Assembly: GCF_051027545.1 (NCBI RefSeq)
Contig: NZ_CP194902.1
Span: 1,116,001 to 1,180,000, forward strand
Reading direction: 5' to 3'
Length of the DNA: 64,000 bases
Origin: Methylocaldum sp002005105
GTDB taxonomy: Bacteria > Pseudomonadota > Gammaproteobacteria > Methylococcales > Methylococcaceae
The notes under the pieces were generated by a model, which did not search any database, was not told where the DNA came from, and saw only the letters and a program-made list of their open reading frames with translations. Below are positions 26,401 to 34,474 of the stretch, piece by piece (position 1 is the first letter of the stretch; the number at the start of each line of letters is the position of its first letter). A program made the position numbers and the translations under genes.

Positions 26401-27522
26401 TGTCCCGAACGTATTGCACGTAATGCCCGAGTTATTTAGATCTTGCCATGCCACGCGCACCTCGCCATCCAGGCCTGCAAAAGCGCGCATTGCGCCGGAC
26501 ACCGTAGCCAGGTTCCGGGTGCGGTAATAGGAGTACCAGTTGGCGAAGTTCTGTTCCTTTTGTTCCGCTGTGCCCGCAAAGGTGTCCGACGCCGAACCGA
26601 CAGTCACTTTCACGTAGCAATCATCATCGTCCTTCTGGCCGGAGGCGGTAGGAGTGCAAGCGGCTGGTCTGGGGACGCCGGCTTGCGTATAAAAAAGGTA
26701 GTAATAGGCCGGGTAAGTGTTTGCCGTAGTGTCGAGCGTCCAGGAAAGGCTTACGCCCGTTTGGTTGTTGAGATCATTGGACCAGCGATTGCCGACGTAA
26801 ATGTACTGCTGTGAACTGTTGACGCTGGTGACCGTATAGGTCCCATCCCGGGAAGAACCGGTAACCGTAAGCGATGCCCCCGATGCAAGATTAGCGAAGA
26901 TACCCGAGCATCCGGAATCGATATGTATCCGGTCGTTGCTGCTGTTGTTGTCGAAATCCACCTGGCAGGTGGAAGGTCCATAGTTGTAGGTAATGCTTGT
27001 GTTTGAACCGTAGTATCCGCGGTCGCTGCTCCCATTCGGAGAGCCGGCGTTAGTCTGGTTCGTGTTCTGTGGCGAGTACTGTCTCGTTGCCCAATAATTG
27101 GTTGCAAGGTTCACCGTTCCGCGTGACGTGTCGAAACCGTTAATCGGAGCGGCGGTAAACGAAATATTGGGGTAGCACATGGCTGCTGGGGCGCTGCTGA
27201 GCGTGCAGTCATTGCTGGTTCCGTTGTACTTCGGCGGCGGCGGATAGGTAATGGCCGGGTTGTAATAAAGGGCATTGAAATAGGCCGACTTGAAACGATT
27301 GGTCGCCTGACTTGCCTCGATACTGTCCGGCACGGCCGCGGACGGCATACTGAGTGAATCGTCTAGTGTGACGACCAGATTCGGCGCGACCGGAACGGTT
27401 AGAAAAAGCGGCTGATCGGACAGCGTCAAAGGCGCCGCGTACGCAGACAAATCCAGGCAGCCTGAAGCGAGCAGCCCCAAAGACAACGAAGTCAGGCGGA
27501 TGGCTTTGGCGGATTGATGCAT
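23500..27522 (-). CDS. pilY1: PilY1-type pilus tip adhesin with VWA-like MIDAS (cluster 2)
   Basis: 1340 aa from ATG 27522, which has a GGAGAGG binding site (a TTG at 27540 is the upstream limit). Hydrophobic signal TSLSLGLLASGCLDLSAYA includes a lipobox-like ASGC. NLVVTLDDSLSM near residue 55 is a MIDAS-type DxSxS of a von Willebrand A fold. The C-terminal half has YVGANDGMLHAFRAD, YALDISDPDGFNASNVLW, and DSDGDGNRSESVN as calcium-type loop, the PilY1 propeller. The gene follows pilX and precedes pilE. Confidence 0.9.
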   Translation of the reverse strand: MHQSAKAIRLTSLSLGLLASGCLDLSAYAAPLTLSDQPLFLTVPVAPNLVVTLDDSLSMPSAAVPDSIEASQATNRFKSAYFNALYYNPAITYPPPPKYNGTSNDCTLSSAPAAMCYPNISFTAAPINGFDTSRGTVNLATNYWATRQYSPQNTNQTNAGSPNGSSDRGYYGSNTSITYNYGPSTCQVDFDNNSSNDRIHIDSGCSGIFANLASGASLTVTGSSRDGTYTVTSVNSSQQYIYVGNRWSNDLNNQTGVSLSWTLDTTANTYPAYYYLFYTQAGVPRPAACTPTASGQKDDDDCYVKVTVGSASDTFAGTAEQKEQNFANWYSYYRTRNLATVSGAMRAFAGLDGEVRVAWQDLNNSGITCNTFGTNCEGWDGSTTDNRIRRLNATLPNGKTHKQELYDWLARFPVAGSTYLRTAAVRAGDYFTGAININHPLADDPQIRDKPLNPDGTVRGYDACRRNVHLLMTDGGWCGDSVTVGDLNSSGVTLPEPMPTSGGGTTSSWTPGPPYRDYQSNNLADIAFKYWVTDLQSGLDNNVPASFKDLSGDAAAQWLNPKNDPATWQHLNTFIIGLGLGTTMSGTPVSGTGTYPIWGGSTFAGDYSKLAEGASCPNPPTSSSSGSPYCWPYTQTSESCPPSDLNQQRKVYDLWHAAISSRGEFFSAENAQDVVDAFNSVVNAVTAANPSFAALAANSTSIQSGAVLFQARFDTRDWHGQLIAYPVQGDGSVGSPYWDAATIPAPGSRNIFTWTGASGQSFSDCTNLSASQKAVLDTDSSGVVDNLCSDRLNWLRGSHSDEQRNGGAFRNRVASIVDIADSDGDGNRSESVNVEWWLGDIIDSDPAFVKAEDYGYSEGTSALAEPERSSYSAFVSGKSSRTPAVYVGANDGMLHAFRADVGSADSGKELFAYVPAGVYDNLSKLTNPAYTHKYFVDGSPQVSDAYLSGDWKTVLVGGLGAGGKSIYALDISDPDGFNASNVLWEYSDATDLGYTFSQPQIARLNNGQWAAIFGNGYNSASDKAFLYVVNLSNGSQIAKIAAGDSTSNGLSTPVLYDANNDKIIDYAYAGDLQGNLWKFDLSALTLANGGNPLFTATNANGEVQPITVQPVIGNHPNGGVLIYFGTGRYLTATDPSNIEVQSFYAIWDKPNEIGTVPRDNDHIQAQTITTETTEFGFGQRETSNNTVDWGSKRGWYLDLVPPSGAAGERVISRALLKHDRIIFVTVIPSSDPCVSGGDSWLMELDAVTGGRTSISNFDFNADNVFDDADKLASGNVSSGIKSTVGIAETPTWLQSETPGVAYKELSGTTGNIMSIKNRGPLDDEGGGSGSIERKYWMQIQ

Positions 27523-27536
27523 GTTGCCTCTCCGTT

Positions 27537-28070
27537 TCAAGGTGGCGTATACGTATAAAGAGCTTGCAAAATCACTACCGCGTTAAGATCGCCGCCGACG
27601 CCGCGCGCGGTGACACGGTAATACTCCGTGGCCGCGACATTGGGCATTCTTTCGACGATGTATCTCGGCTGTTCGGCAACCTGGCTCAGACTCTGGGCGG
27701 GACTGCGAGAGCTCGACCAATTGGGATAGTCGGCGTCGACCAAGCTGTCCAGATTGACGGTGCTGCCCCAGTAGTCGGCGTCGTTACCATGGGTGGCGTC
27801 ATAAGTAATAAGGCCGTCGACGCTGCCGTCGAACGCCAAGGTGCGCCAAGCCGTCAGGGTGCTTTCGGCGTCCTTCAGGGCGGCTTCGGCGGCCTGAAAA
27901 GCCAAATCGCGATTGCGGGTGTTACCCGCCATGCGTTCCTGAAGATTGGTGTTCAGCGTAGCGCTGGTGCCCAACAGCATCAGAATGGTCAGAAAGATCA
28001 ACGCCATCACGAGCGAGATGCCTCGTTGCCTTCTAGGCAAGCCGGCGCCATTCTCAAACCGCCTGGTCAT
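27537..28070 (-). CDS. pilX: Minor pilin PilX (cluster 2)
   Basis: 177 aa. RRQRGISLVMALIFLTILML is the PilX N-terminal helix, followed by LNTNLQERMAGNTRNRDLAF and QAAEAALKDAESTL, the family hallmark. Its ATG overlaps the pilW stop by 4 bp. It closes 15 bp before the pilY1 start. Confidence 0.88.
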   Translation of the reverse strand: MTRRFENGAGLPRRQRGISLVMALIFLTILMLLGTSATLNTNLQERMAGNTRNRDLAFQAAEAALKDAESTLTAWRTLAFDGSVDGLITYDATHGNDADYWGSTVNLDSLVDADYPNWSSSRSPAQSLSQVAEQPRYIVERMPNVAATEYYRVTARGVGGDLNAVVILQALYTYTPP

Positions 28071-29164
28071 AGTCGGTTCCTTACGGAGATGGTGGTGGTG
28101 AAAGCCTTGCGCAAAAGCCGGTCGGTCGGTGTGATCGTGGCCCCGTTGTAGGTATACGCCTGGGGGGCGGTAGTGATGCTTTCATCCGAAAGGCTGACCA
28201 TCAGCAAGCTGATGCGTATGCTCAGAACATTCGTCCAGTTGGTAACCCCATCGGCCGTGACGTAGGTATCGACGCCGGGAGCTCCATCGGTATTCTCTCC
28301 ATACTGAATTTGCATGTCCTGCACGCCTTCCACCATTTCCTCCGCCGTGGTGGCGGCATTGCCGCCGCTGGCTATGAGTCTTTGGCGGTAGAGCGCGGGT
28401 TCACCCGCATCGTTGGTACGGATGTAATAGGTCGCGGCACTGAGGCGCAGAATCCTCGATCCAGGGGCGTAGGTATAAAGTTGGCTGTTGGCGCTGCCGC
28501 ACATCGGATCTGATGGTGTTCCGATACCAAAGCACTTCGTGAAGTTGCCGGGGGCGGTGGAATTCCCGGTAGTATGGTTGATTTGATTCGAGTTGTTGCC
28601 GATGTTGGCCGGGCCGGTCATCTGAAAAACGGCGGCATGCCGGCAGTCGGTAATGACCAGGATTTCTCCCGGTTGGATGTTATGGGTGGGGGCTACCGGA
28701 ATGGTCGCGGCGCTTGCGTTATGCCCGGGGGGATGGACTACGACCCACTCGCGAGAATTGTCTGCCCGCAATACCGTCAGCGCGTCACCTCTCAATACGT
28801 TGCCGGAGACACCGTTCGGGTAGGTGGGATTTGCCGTGTCCTCATAACCCACCAGCGGGAAGCCGAACAGATCTTTGTCCCAATCCGTTGCGGTGTTGAG
28901 CACATTGGCCATCGTGGAGAACGAACAACCCGTGAATCCCGCCATGCGGATGTCGGAGGAGATGCGTTCGAAAGCGTAGCGGGCGCTCTCCTGCATGCGG
29001 GACAGCGTGTCCGTGGTACGAAAAGCCTGTCGGCTGCCCAGAAATGCGTAGCCGAGAACGGCGGTCAGCAATAAGCCGATTGTCAGGGATATCATCAGCT
29101 CGATCAGGGTCACGCCTCGGTAGGAGTTCGGCGGTACCGTCATCGCGAAAATGGGAGTGCGCAT
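28067..29164 (-). CDS. pilW: Minor pilin PilW (cluster 2)
   Basis: 365 aa. VTLIELMISLTIGLLLTAVL is the pilin helix, then TDTLSRMQESARYAFERISS and DIRMAGFTGCSF, the PilW pattern. The leader from MRTPIFAMTVPPNSYRG is about 17 residues; MTVPPNSYRG gives a shorter one. Coupled to pilX downstream (ATGA). Confidence 0.9.
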   Translation of the reverse strand: MRTPIFAMTVPPNSYRGVTLIELMISLTIGLLLTAVLGYAFLGSRQAFRTTDTLSRMQESARYAFERISSDIRMAGFTGCSFSTMANVLNTATDWDKDLFGFPLVGYEDTANPTYPNGVSGNVLRGDALTVLRADNSREWVVVHPPGHNASAATIPVAPTHNIQPGEILVITDCRHAAVFQMTGPANIGNNSNQINHTTGNSTAPGNFTKCFGIGTPSDPMCGSANSQLYTYAPGSRILRLSAATYYIRTNDAGEPALYRQRLIASGGNAATTAEEMVEGVQDMQIQYGENTDGAPGVDTYVTADGVTNWTNVLSIRISLLMVSLSDESITTAPQAYTYNGATITPTDRLLRKAFTTTISVRNRL

Positions 29165-29166
29165 GG

Positions 29167-29634
29167 CTAAAGATCGGTCTGGGTTGTCAGGGATATCAGA
29201 TCGTTATTGCCGTCGCCGTCGCGATCCTCTTTTTGGTCCCATTGGATGACGATGGTAGTGTTGCCCTGAATGTCGACGGTGACGGAGCCGTCTCCAGCGG
29301 GAAGCAACTCGGATAGCCGGTTTTTCCATGAGACCAGATCGTCGCCCGCCACGGTGCCGCCGCTGGGGCTGCTGCCGACCGCAACGTTATAGCTGCCGCC
29401 TATCGCGGCGGCGCGGTTGGCGCGCATGCTCTCGGCTATGTCATAAGCCAGCATGGTCGCCAGGCTTCGCATATAAGCCGAGTTGTTGTGATTGAGAGTG
29501 GTGGCGAGCAGCCTGCCGTGCCCCAATAGACCGAGCGCGATGACGACCATGGTCACCAGCACTTCGATCATGCTAACGCCTTTTTGCCCCGCCTTTAGGC
29601 CGAATCGGCCTTTTGAAACGTTTCTGCGCTTCAT
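29167..29634 (-). CDS. pilV: Type IV pilus modification protein PilV (cluster 2)
   Basis: 155 aa from ATG 29634, whose first base overlaps the fimT stop. GVSMIEVLVTMVVIALGLLG is the PilV prepilin helix and YDIAESMRANRAAAIGG a family hallmark. The open frame reaches 29709, but that part is antiparallel to fimT coding. The C-terminal QGNTTIVIQWDQKEDRDGDG has an acidic loop. Confidence 0.88.
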   Translation of the reverse strand: MKRRNVSKGRFGLKAGQKGVSMIEVLVTMVVIALGLLGHGRLLATTLNHNNSAYMRSLATMLAYDIAESMRANRAAAIGGSYNVAVGSSPSGGTVAGDDLVSWKNRLSELLPAGDGSVTVDIQGNTTIVIQWDQKEDRDGDGNNDLISLTTQTDL

Positions 29635-30194
29635 TAGCAAGTTCCTTTTTCGATGTGGATCTGGCCAGTGTTTTTCACGGCAATATCGCGTTTGACGCCG
29701 CCTACACACACGGTCAGCGTTCCGTTCGTTCCGCCACTGCCCACATAATCCCCACCGGGAAAATAGGTGATGTAGTTGCCGAATTCGGTGCCGCCATCGA
29801 TGGTGCCGGTACCGCTAGTCGGCTGCTTGATCCGTAGGCGGGTTTCGCCGTCATTCACAGTGCCTCGATCGGTGGGGTCGGTAAACGTCAGCCAACCGCT
29901 CTGCCAACCTTCTGCGGTCGTGCAGGTGGGGCTTGCATTATCGGGATTGGCGGTCTTACAGATCGTTACGGCGACGCCGCGCTTGATCGCCTCGGAACGG
30001 GCGAAGTTGAGCGCTGCCACAAGTTCGTTGGTTAGGGCGACGGCACGGCTAGTATTCGTGAAATTCTGGAGACTGGGCACAGCGATAGACGACAGAATAG
30101 CCAGGACCGACACCGTCACTAGCAGTTCGATCAATGTGACCCCCCGTGATTTTCCGGCAGCCTGGAGTGGCCGATGCTTGCTCCACACCATCAT
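29634..30194 (-). CDS. fimT: Minor pseudopilin, FimT/GspH type (cluster 2)
   Basis: 186 aa starting at MMVWSKH (a GTG at 30203 is the upstream limit). Cleavage before VTLIELLVTVSVLAILSSIA, then ARSEAIKRGVAVTICKTANP and WQSGWLTFTDP, closely matching the cluster 1 FimT. First gene of the minus-strand operon fimT-pilV-pilW-pilX-pilY1-pilE. Confidence 0.9.
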   Translation of the reverse strand: MMVWSKHRPLQAAGKSRGVTLIELLVTVSVLAILSSIAVPSLQNFTNTSRAVALTNELVAALNFARSEAIKRGVAVTICKTANPDNASPTCTTAEGWQSGWLTFTDPTDRGTVNDGETRLRIKQPTSGTGTIDGGTEFGNYITYFPGGDYVGSGGTNGTLTVCVGGVKRDIAVKNTGQIHIEKGTC

Positions 30195-30590
30195 TTGAAG
30201 CACCTTTGGAAACTATTCCCGTGTCTTGAAAATCCATCCGTCGGCAGCGCCGATCACCCTGGGAGCTGTCGTAGCGATAGCCTGCGACTTTATCGAGAAA
30301 AGGGAGTGGAGCTCCGAGCTCCGGATACGCCTAAATCTAGTGCGTCCGGATCGAACGTTGTATGACGGCTGTCACACAATTGTGATTTCTTGAAGAAGTG
30401 TAGTGTACTTTGTGACTTTGTTATGTTTGTCCAGCCATGTCTCCCTTTGCATACTTGAACAAGAGCCTTTTAGGAGACATTGCTGAAAATCTTGCCGGCG
30501 CTTTCAGTCCCGGAAATATTTGGAGCGAAACATTAGACGTAGTTTCTCGTCTTTCCGGTTAGGTATCGTTTGCGGGGTAGTTACGGGTGC
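30195..30590. other. Promoter region of pilin cluster 2
   Basis: No supported gene. AT-rich patch around 30370-30430 contrasts with the surroundings and is the likely place for a promoter, but I could not identify a confident sigma-70 or sigma-54 site. The 106-aa plus frame at 30520-30840 mostly overlaps the SelW-like gene and is a shadow. Confidence 0.4.
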
Positions 30591-30878
30591 CTATCTGTTC
30601 TCCCTATCCGAATGGCCGAGGTCTTTTCCCGGCACGATTTCATCCCTTACCCGCTGTTTAAGCTCTTTCGCTTCGGGGAAGCGTCCTTCTTCCTTTCGGG
30701 ACCATAGCATCGTGTTCCCGTGGCGCACTTCGAATATTCCGCCGGTACCGGGAATCAGCGCCACTTCGCCGATCTCCTCCTCGAACGTGGTCAGAAGTTC
30801 CTGCGCCAGCCAGGCTGCGCGCAGCAGCCAGCGGCATTGAGTGCAGTATTCGATTTCGATGCGGGGTTTTGCGGTCAT
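30591..30878 (-). CDS. SelT/SelW/SelH (Rdx) family thioredoxin-like protein
   Basis: 95 aa. IEIEYCTQCRWLLRAAWLAQ puts a CxxC pair at C12 and C15 in the position where selenoprotein W homologues have CxxU. TGGIFEVRHGNTMLWSRKEE and GRFPEAKELKQRVRDE complete the Rdx fold pattern. This is the Cys form, with no in-frame TGA. Thought to be redox proteins of the cytoplasm; substrate unknown. A REP separates it from the permease gene upstream. Confidence 0.9.
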   Translation of the reverse strand: MTAKPRIEIEYCTQCRWLLRAAWLAQELLTTFEEEIGEVALIPGTGGIFEVRHGNTMLWSRKEEGRFPEAKELKQRVRDEIVPGKDLGHSDRENR

Positions 30879-30892
30879 AGTTTCTCTCTCTT

Positions 30893-30953
30893 TGTAGGTC
30901 GGAAATCCCTTCCCGACGCAGCGGATTTGTCGGCAAAGGATGGCCGACCTACC
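30893..30953. repeat. REP pair
   Basis: A G-type REP (GTAGGTCGGAAATCCCTTCC) is followed by an inverted C-type copy (GTCGGCAAAGGATGGCCGAC). They lie between the SelW-like gene and the TSUP permease. Confidence 0.8.
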
Positions 30954-30969
30954 GCACTTAAATTCAGAT

Positions 30970-31776
30970 TCAGGGTTGAATGGCCTGCCAAAACAGTTTG
31001 ACTCCCACGATCAGTACGACGATCGCGAACATTCGCCTGAGTTTCCGCGTCGGTAGCCGATGCGCGAGTTCAGCGCCGAGCGGCGCGAACGGAATACTGG
31101 TCGCCACGATGCCGGCAAAGGCGGGCAGGTAAACATAGCCTAGACTCCAAGCCGGCAACACTGGTTTTTCCCAACCCAGGGCAATATAGGTCAGAGAGCC
31201 GGCGACCGCTATGGGAAAACCGCAGGCGCTGGAGATGGCGACGGCGTTTCGGATCGGAAAATGGCATCTGACGAGAAAGGGCACGCTCAGTGTCCCGCCA
31301 CCTATCCCGAGGATGGAAGAAACCGCGCCTATCCCTAAGCCGGCGGCTGAATATAGCCACCCGCTCGGCGTTCGACTTTGATCGCTTTTAGTCTTCACAT
31401 CGATTAGAAGACGAGCGGCAACATAAAGCAGAAAAAGCGCGAAAATCAGTTTAAACCAATGTGCCGGCAATCGGTCGGCGATGATCGAACCGATAACGGA
31501 GCCGATCAATATGCCGGGCGACAGCCGGGATACCGTATCCCAGCGCACGGCACCGAGACGGTGGTGCGCATAAACCGCTGAAACGGACGTGACGACGATG
31601 GTAGCAAGCGAAGTCGCCACCGCCATGATCATGACGGAATTCGGTGGAAAGCCCCGTATTGAAAAAAACCAGACCAGAAACGGCACGATCACGACCCCTC
31701 CGCCGATCCCGAACAAGCCGGACAACACGCCGGCCAGGCTGCCGAAAGCCAGGTACAGTCCCAGTTCTTCCCACAT
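30970..31776 (-). CDS. TSUP (TauE/SafE) family membrane permease
   Basis: 268 aa with about eight hydrophobic helices. The two internal repeats begin SGLFGIGGGVVIVPFLVWFF and SSILGIGGGTLSVPFLVRCH, the LGIGGGxxxVPxL hallmark of the TSUP family. Members export sulfite, sulfoacetate or similar organosulfur anions; the substrate here is unknown. The start at 31776 lies 68 bp from the divergent cca start. Confidence 0.92.
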   Translation of the reverse strand: MWEELGLYLAFGSLAGVLSGLFGIGGGVVIVPFLVWFFSIRGFPPNSVMIMAVATSLATIVVTSVSAVYAHHRLGAVRWDTVSRLSPGILIGSVIGSIIADRLPAHWFKLIFALFLLYVAARLLIDVKTKSDQSRTPSGWLYSAAGLGIGAVSSILGIGGGTLSVPFLVRCHFPIRNAVAISSACGFPIAVAGSLTYIALGWEKPVLPAWSLGYVYLPAFAGIVATSIPFAPLGAELAHRLPTRKLRRMFAIVVLIVGVKLFWQAIQP

Positions 31777-31844
31777 GCGCTGCTCATCCGCGTTTAAAAT
31801 AGGGGCCGTATGCTAACAGGAACCGGGGTCCAAGCTAAAAACCC

Positions 31845-33089
31845 ATGAAAACTTATCTTGTCGGCGGCGCCGTAAGGGATAGCCTGCTCGGGCGACCGGT
31901 GGAGGAACGCGACTGGGTGGTCGTGGGCGAAACGCCGGAAAGCATGATTGCCCGAGGTTTTAAACCGGTCGGCAAGGACTTTCCCGTGTTCTTGCATCCA
32001 GAGACCCGTGATGAATACGCGCTCGCCCGCACGGAGCGGAAAACCGCGCCGGGCTACCGAGGCTTCGTCGTTCATGCCGAGCCGGACGTGACGCTGGAAC
32101 AGGATCTGCTCCGCCGCGACCTGACCATCAACGCCATGGCCCTGGACGAGGAAGGCCGGCTCGTCGATCCCTATGGCGGCGCACGGGATCTCAAGGACCG
32201 GATTCTGCGCCATGTTTCGCCGGCATTCGGCGAAGACCCGGTGCGCATCCTCCGAGTGGCCCGCTTCGCTGCCCGTTTCGCGCAGCTCGGTTTTCGGGTG
32301 GCGGCGGAAACGTCCGATCTGATGCGGGGCATGGTGGCCGCCGGCGAAGTGGACGCTCTGGTGCCGGAGAGGGTTTGGGCGGAACTCGCCCGTGCCCTGT
32401 CCGAGCCGACTCCCAGAGCTTTTTTCGAGGTGCTGCGGGAGTGCGGCGCATTGGCCAGGCTGTGCCCGGAAATCGACCGGCTGTTCGGTGTCCCGCAGCC
32501 CGCCGAGCATCATCCGGAGATCGACACCGGTATTCATACCTTGCTGGTCCTCGACCAGGCGGTCCGGCTGAGTCCCGACCCGGTAGTGCGTTTCGCCGCC
32601 CTGACTCACGACTTGGGCAAAGGACTGACGCCCAAGGAATTGTGGCCGAAGCATCACGGCCACGAAAAACTCGGGCTTGGCGCATTGGAGAGCCTTTGCC
32701 TGCGGCTGAAGGTGCCCAATGCCTATCGCAAGCTGGCTGAAAAAGTGATGCGCTACCACGGCCATTGTCACCGGGCGCTCGAACTGCGCCCCGCGACCGT
32801 GGTGGATTTGTTGCAGCGGCTCGATGCGCTCCGAGCCCACGCCTCCCTGGAGGGTTTTCTTCTCGCCTGTGAAGCCGATGCCAAGGGCCGCCCCGGTTTC
32901 GAGAATCGGCCTTATCCGCAAGCCGAATGGCTGCGGACGGCGCGGGAAACAGCTCTGGCGATTCCGGTTCAACCGCTGTTGGAGAAAGGATTCAAAGGAG
33001 AGAGCCTGGGCCGAGAGCTGCGCCGGCAGCGGATCGACGCCGTGACGTCGTGTCGGCGGCAATTTTTGGAAAGCCGAAATTCCGGTTGA
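31845..33089 (+). CDS. cca: Multifunctional CCA tRNA nucleotidyltransferase
   Basis: 414 aa. MKTYLVGGAVRDSLLGRPVE and ERDWVVVGETPESM form the catalytic head; RRDLTINAMALDEEG and EDPVRILRVARFAARF bind nucleotide and tRNA. The C-terminal half has an HD phosphohydrolase site, FAALTHDLGKGLTP, plus HHGHEKLG, as in E. coli Cca. It adds or repairs CCA at tRNA 3' ends and has phosphatase activity. A 443-aa antisense frame over the gene is a shadow. Confidence 0.97.
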   Translation: MKTYLVGGAVRDSLLGRPVEERDWVVVGETPESMIARGFKPVGKDFPVFLHPETRDEYALARTERKTAPGYRGFVVHAEPDVTLEQDLLRRDLTINAMALDEEGRLVDPYGGARDLKDRILRHVSPAFGEDPVRILRVARFAARFAQLGFRVAAETSDLMRGMVAAGEVDALVPERVWAELARALSEPTPRAFFEVLRECGALARLCPEIDRLFGVPQPAEHHPEIDTGIHTLLVLDQAVRLSPDPVVRFAALTHDLGKGLTPKELWPKHHGHEKLGLGALESLCLRLKVPNAYRKLAEKVMRYHGHCHRALELRPATVVDLLQRLDALRAHASLEGFLLACEADAKGRPGFENRPYPQAEWLRTARETALAIPVQPLLEKGFKGESLGRELRRQRIDAVTSCRRQFLESRNSG

Positions 33090-33102
33090 ATGTAGCGTGG
33101 CA

Positions 33103-34065
33103 ATGAATCCAAAACCTGCCGACATTTATCAGCCCCGCGATTTCATCGAAACCCACGAAGGGCTGATTTTCGCCGTCGTGGACGGGATGCTCGAGGATGA
33201 TCGCGTGCTCTGTTTTCTCCGATACGCGCCGATCGGAGGAAAGCTCGCCAAAATGGGCACTGACGAAGCCAATGCTTACCTGCAAGCTCGGGCGCCCCGG
33301 TATCTGTTTTCGTCGAAGCGGCTGGACGCACGACTTCATGCCGTGCCGCAGGAAAACATACGCCGCCATCTCCGACCGCGGGATCGCGTGCAAGATTTGC
33401 TGAACTCGGTGCCACGAGACGAAATCGAGCGGAAAGCGATTCGATTGCTGCAAAAATTCGGTGCCTGCGGGCTGGACTTGGGCCGGGTCGGTTTGACCGG
33501 CTCTTTGTTGATCGGCGCGCAAACGCTGAAGTCCGATCTCGATTTCGTCATCTACGGACGTGAAGCGTTTTTCGAGGCTCGCGAGATCGTCGGACGCTTG
33601 ATCGAGGCCGAAGAACTGCAAGAGCTGGACGATGCGGCATGGCGCGACGCCTACGACCGGCGCGGTTGTGCGCTCACGTTCGAGGAATTTCTCTGGCACG
33701 AGCGGCGCAAGTTGAACAAGGCGCTGATCGACGGGACAAAGTTCGATATCACCTTGGTGGACGAACTACCGTCCAAAGCATCGGGCCCCGTCCGCAAGTT
33801 GGGGCCGATCCTGCTTCGGACCCAAATAGCGGATGCGGCATACGCGTTCGACTATCCGGCCGTGTACCGATTGACGCATCCCGAGCTCACGGAAGCGGTC
33901 AGTTTTACCCACACCTATGCGGGCCAGGCCCTGACCGGAGAAACCGTCGAGATTTCGGGTCTGCTGGAAGAATCGCACTCGGGGCAGCGGCGCATCGTAG
34001 TGGGTTCCAGCCGAGAAGCTGCGGGGGAATATATCAAGGTGGTGTTCGAGCGGCGAACGCCCTGA
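33103..34065 (+). CDS. Predicted nucleotidyltransferase (COG1665-like)
   Basis: 320 aa. VGLTGSLLIGAQTLKSDLDF then VIYG is the GS...DxD motif of the Pol-beta nucleotidyltransferase fold, at about residues 128-150. The N-terminal part (PRDFIETHEGLIFAVVDGML) and the region RLTHPELTEAVSFTHTYAGQ resemble a family I associate mostly with archaea. A GTG at 33097 is an alternative start. The gene follows cca by about 14 bp, so co-transcription with a tRNA enzyme is likely. Substrate unknown. Confidence 0.75.
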   Translation: MNPKPADIYQPRDFIETHEGLIFAVVDGMLEDDRVLCFLRYAPIGGKLAKMGTDEANAYLQARAPRYLFSSKRLDARLHAVPQENIRRHLRPRDRVQDLLNSVPRDEIERKAIRLLQKFGACGLDLGRVGLTGSLLIGAQTLKSDLDFVIYGREAFFEAREIVGRLIEAEELQELDDAAWRDAYDRRGCALTFEEFLWHERRKLNKALIDGTKFDITLVDELPSKASGPVRKLGPILLRTQIADAAYAFDYPAVYRLTHPELTEAVSFTHTYAGQALTGETVEISGLLEESHSGQRRIVVGSSREAAGEYIKVVFERRTP

Positions 34066-34195
34066 ATCCGAATAGGCAAACGTCATTGCGTTTGTTACAT
34101 TTCCGCCCCTGCATCCCTTAAACCAATTATCGATATATAGAGATCGCGAAAGAACCGTCGCACGGGGGTTTTTCACGAACTCGGAGGAGAAAATT

Positions 34196-34474
34196 ATGAT
34201 CGGTGGCGTCATTTCGGTGCTGGTTTGCATATGGTTTTATCGCACGGCGCTGCGTCTCAACCTCAACGTGCTGCAATGGATCGTCGGCGCTTTGATCGTC
34301 TACTACGGAATCAAGGCGATCTGGATGTACGCCATCCTCAAGCCTTTGCTGGGCGGGTCATTCACGTATTACAGCGCGACCGCCGGCATCATGATGGAGG
34401 TGTCGGGCGCCCTGCTCGGCGCTTTGGGCGCTGCGCTGTTTCGCAACCTGGTCATGCTCAAGCAGGCCCGATGA
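34196..34474 (+). CDS. Small membrane protein, paralogue of 36768-37076
   Basis: 92 aa, preceded by a GGAGGA binding site. Three hydrophobic segments predict an inner-membrane protein. Shared with the gene at 36768: CIWFYRTALRLNLNVLQW, IVYYG, WM, LLGxSF and a C-terminal LFRN/LFRY. No known family. The stop overlaps the HAD start (ATGA), so they are translationally coupled. Confidence 0.75.
   Translation: MIGGVISVLVCIWFYRTALRLNLNVLQWIVGALIVYYGIKAIWMYAILKPLLGGSFTYYSATAGIMMEVSGALLGALGAALFRNLVMLKQAR

Noticed and set aside
31794..33125. 443-aa frame antisense to cca
   Set aside because: No domain or binding site; explained by GC-rich codon use of cca on the other strand.
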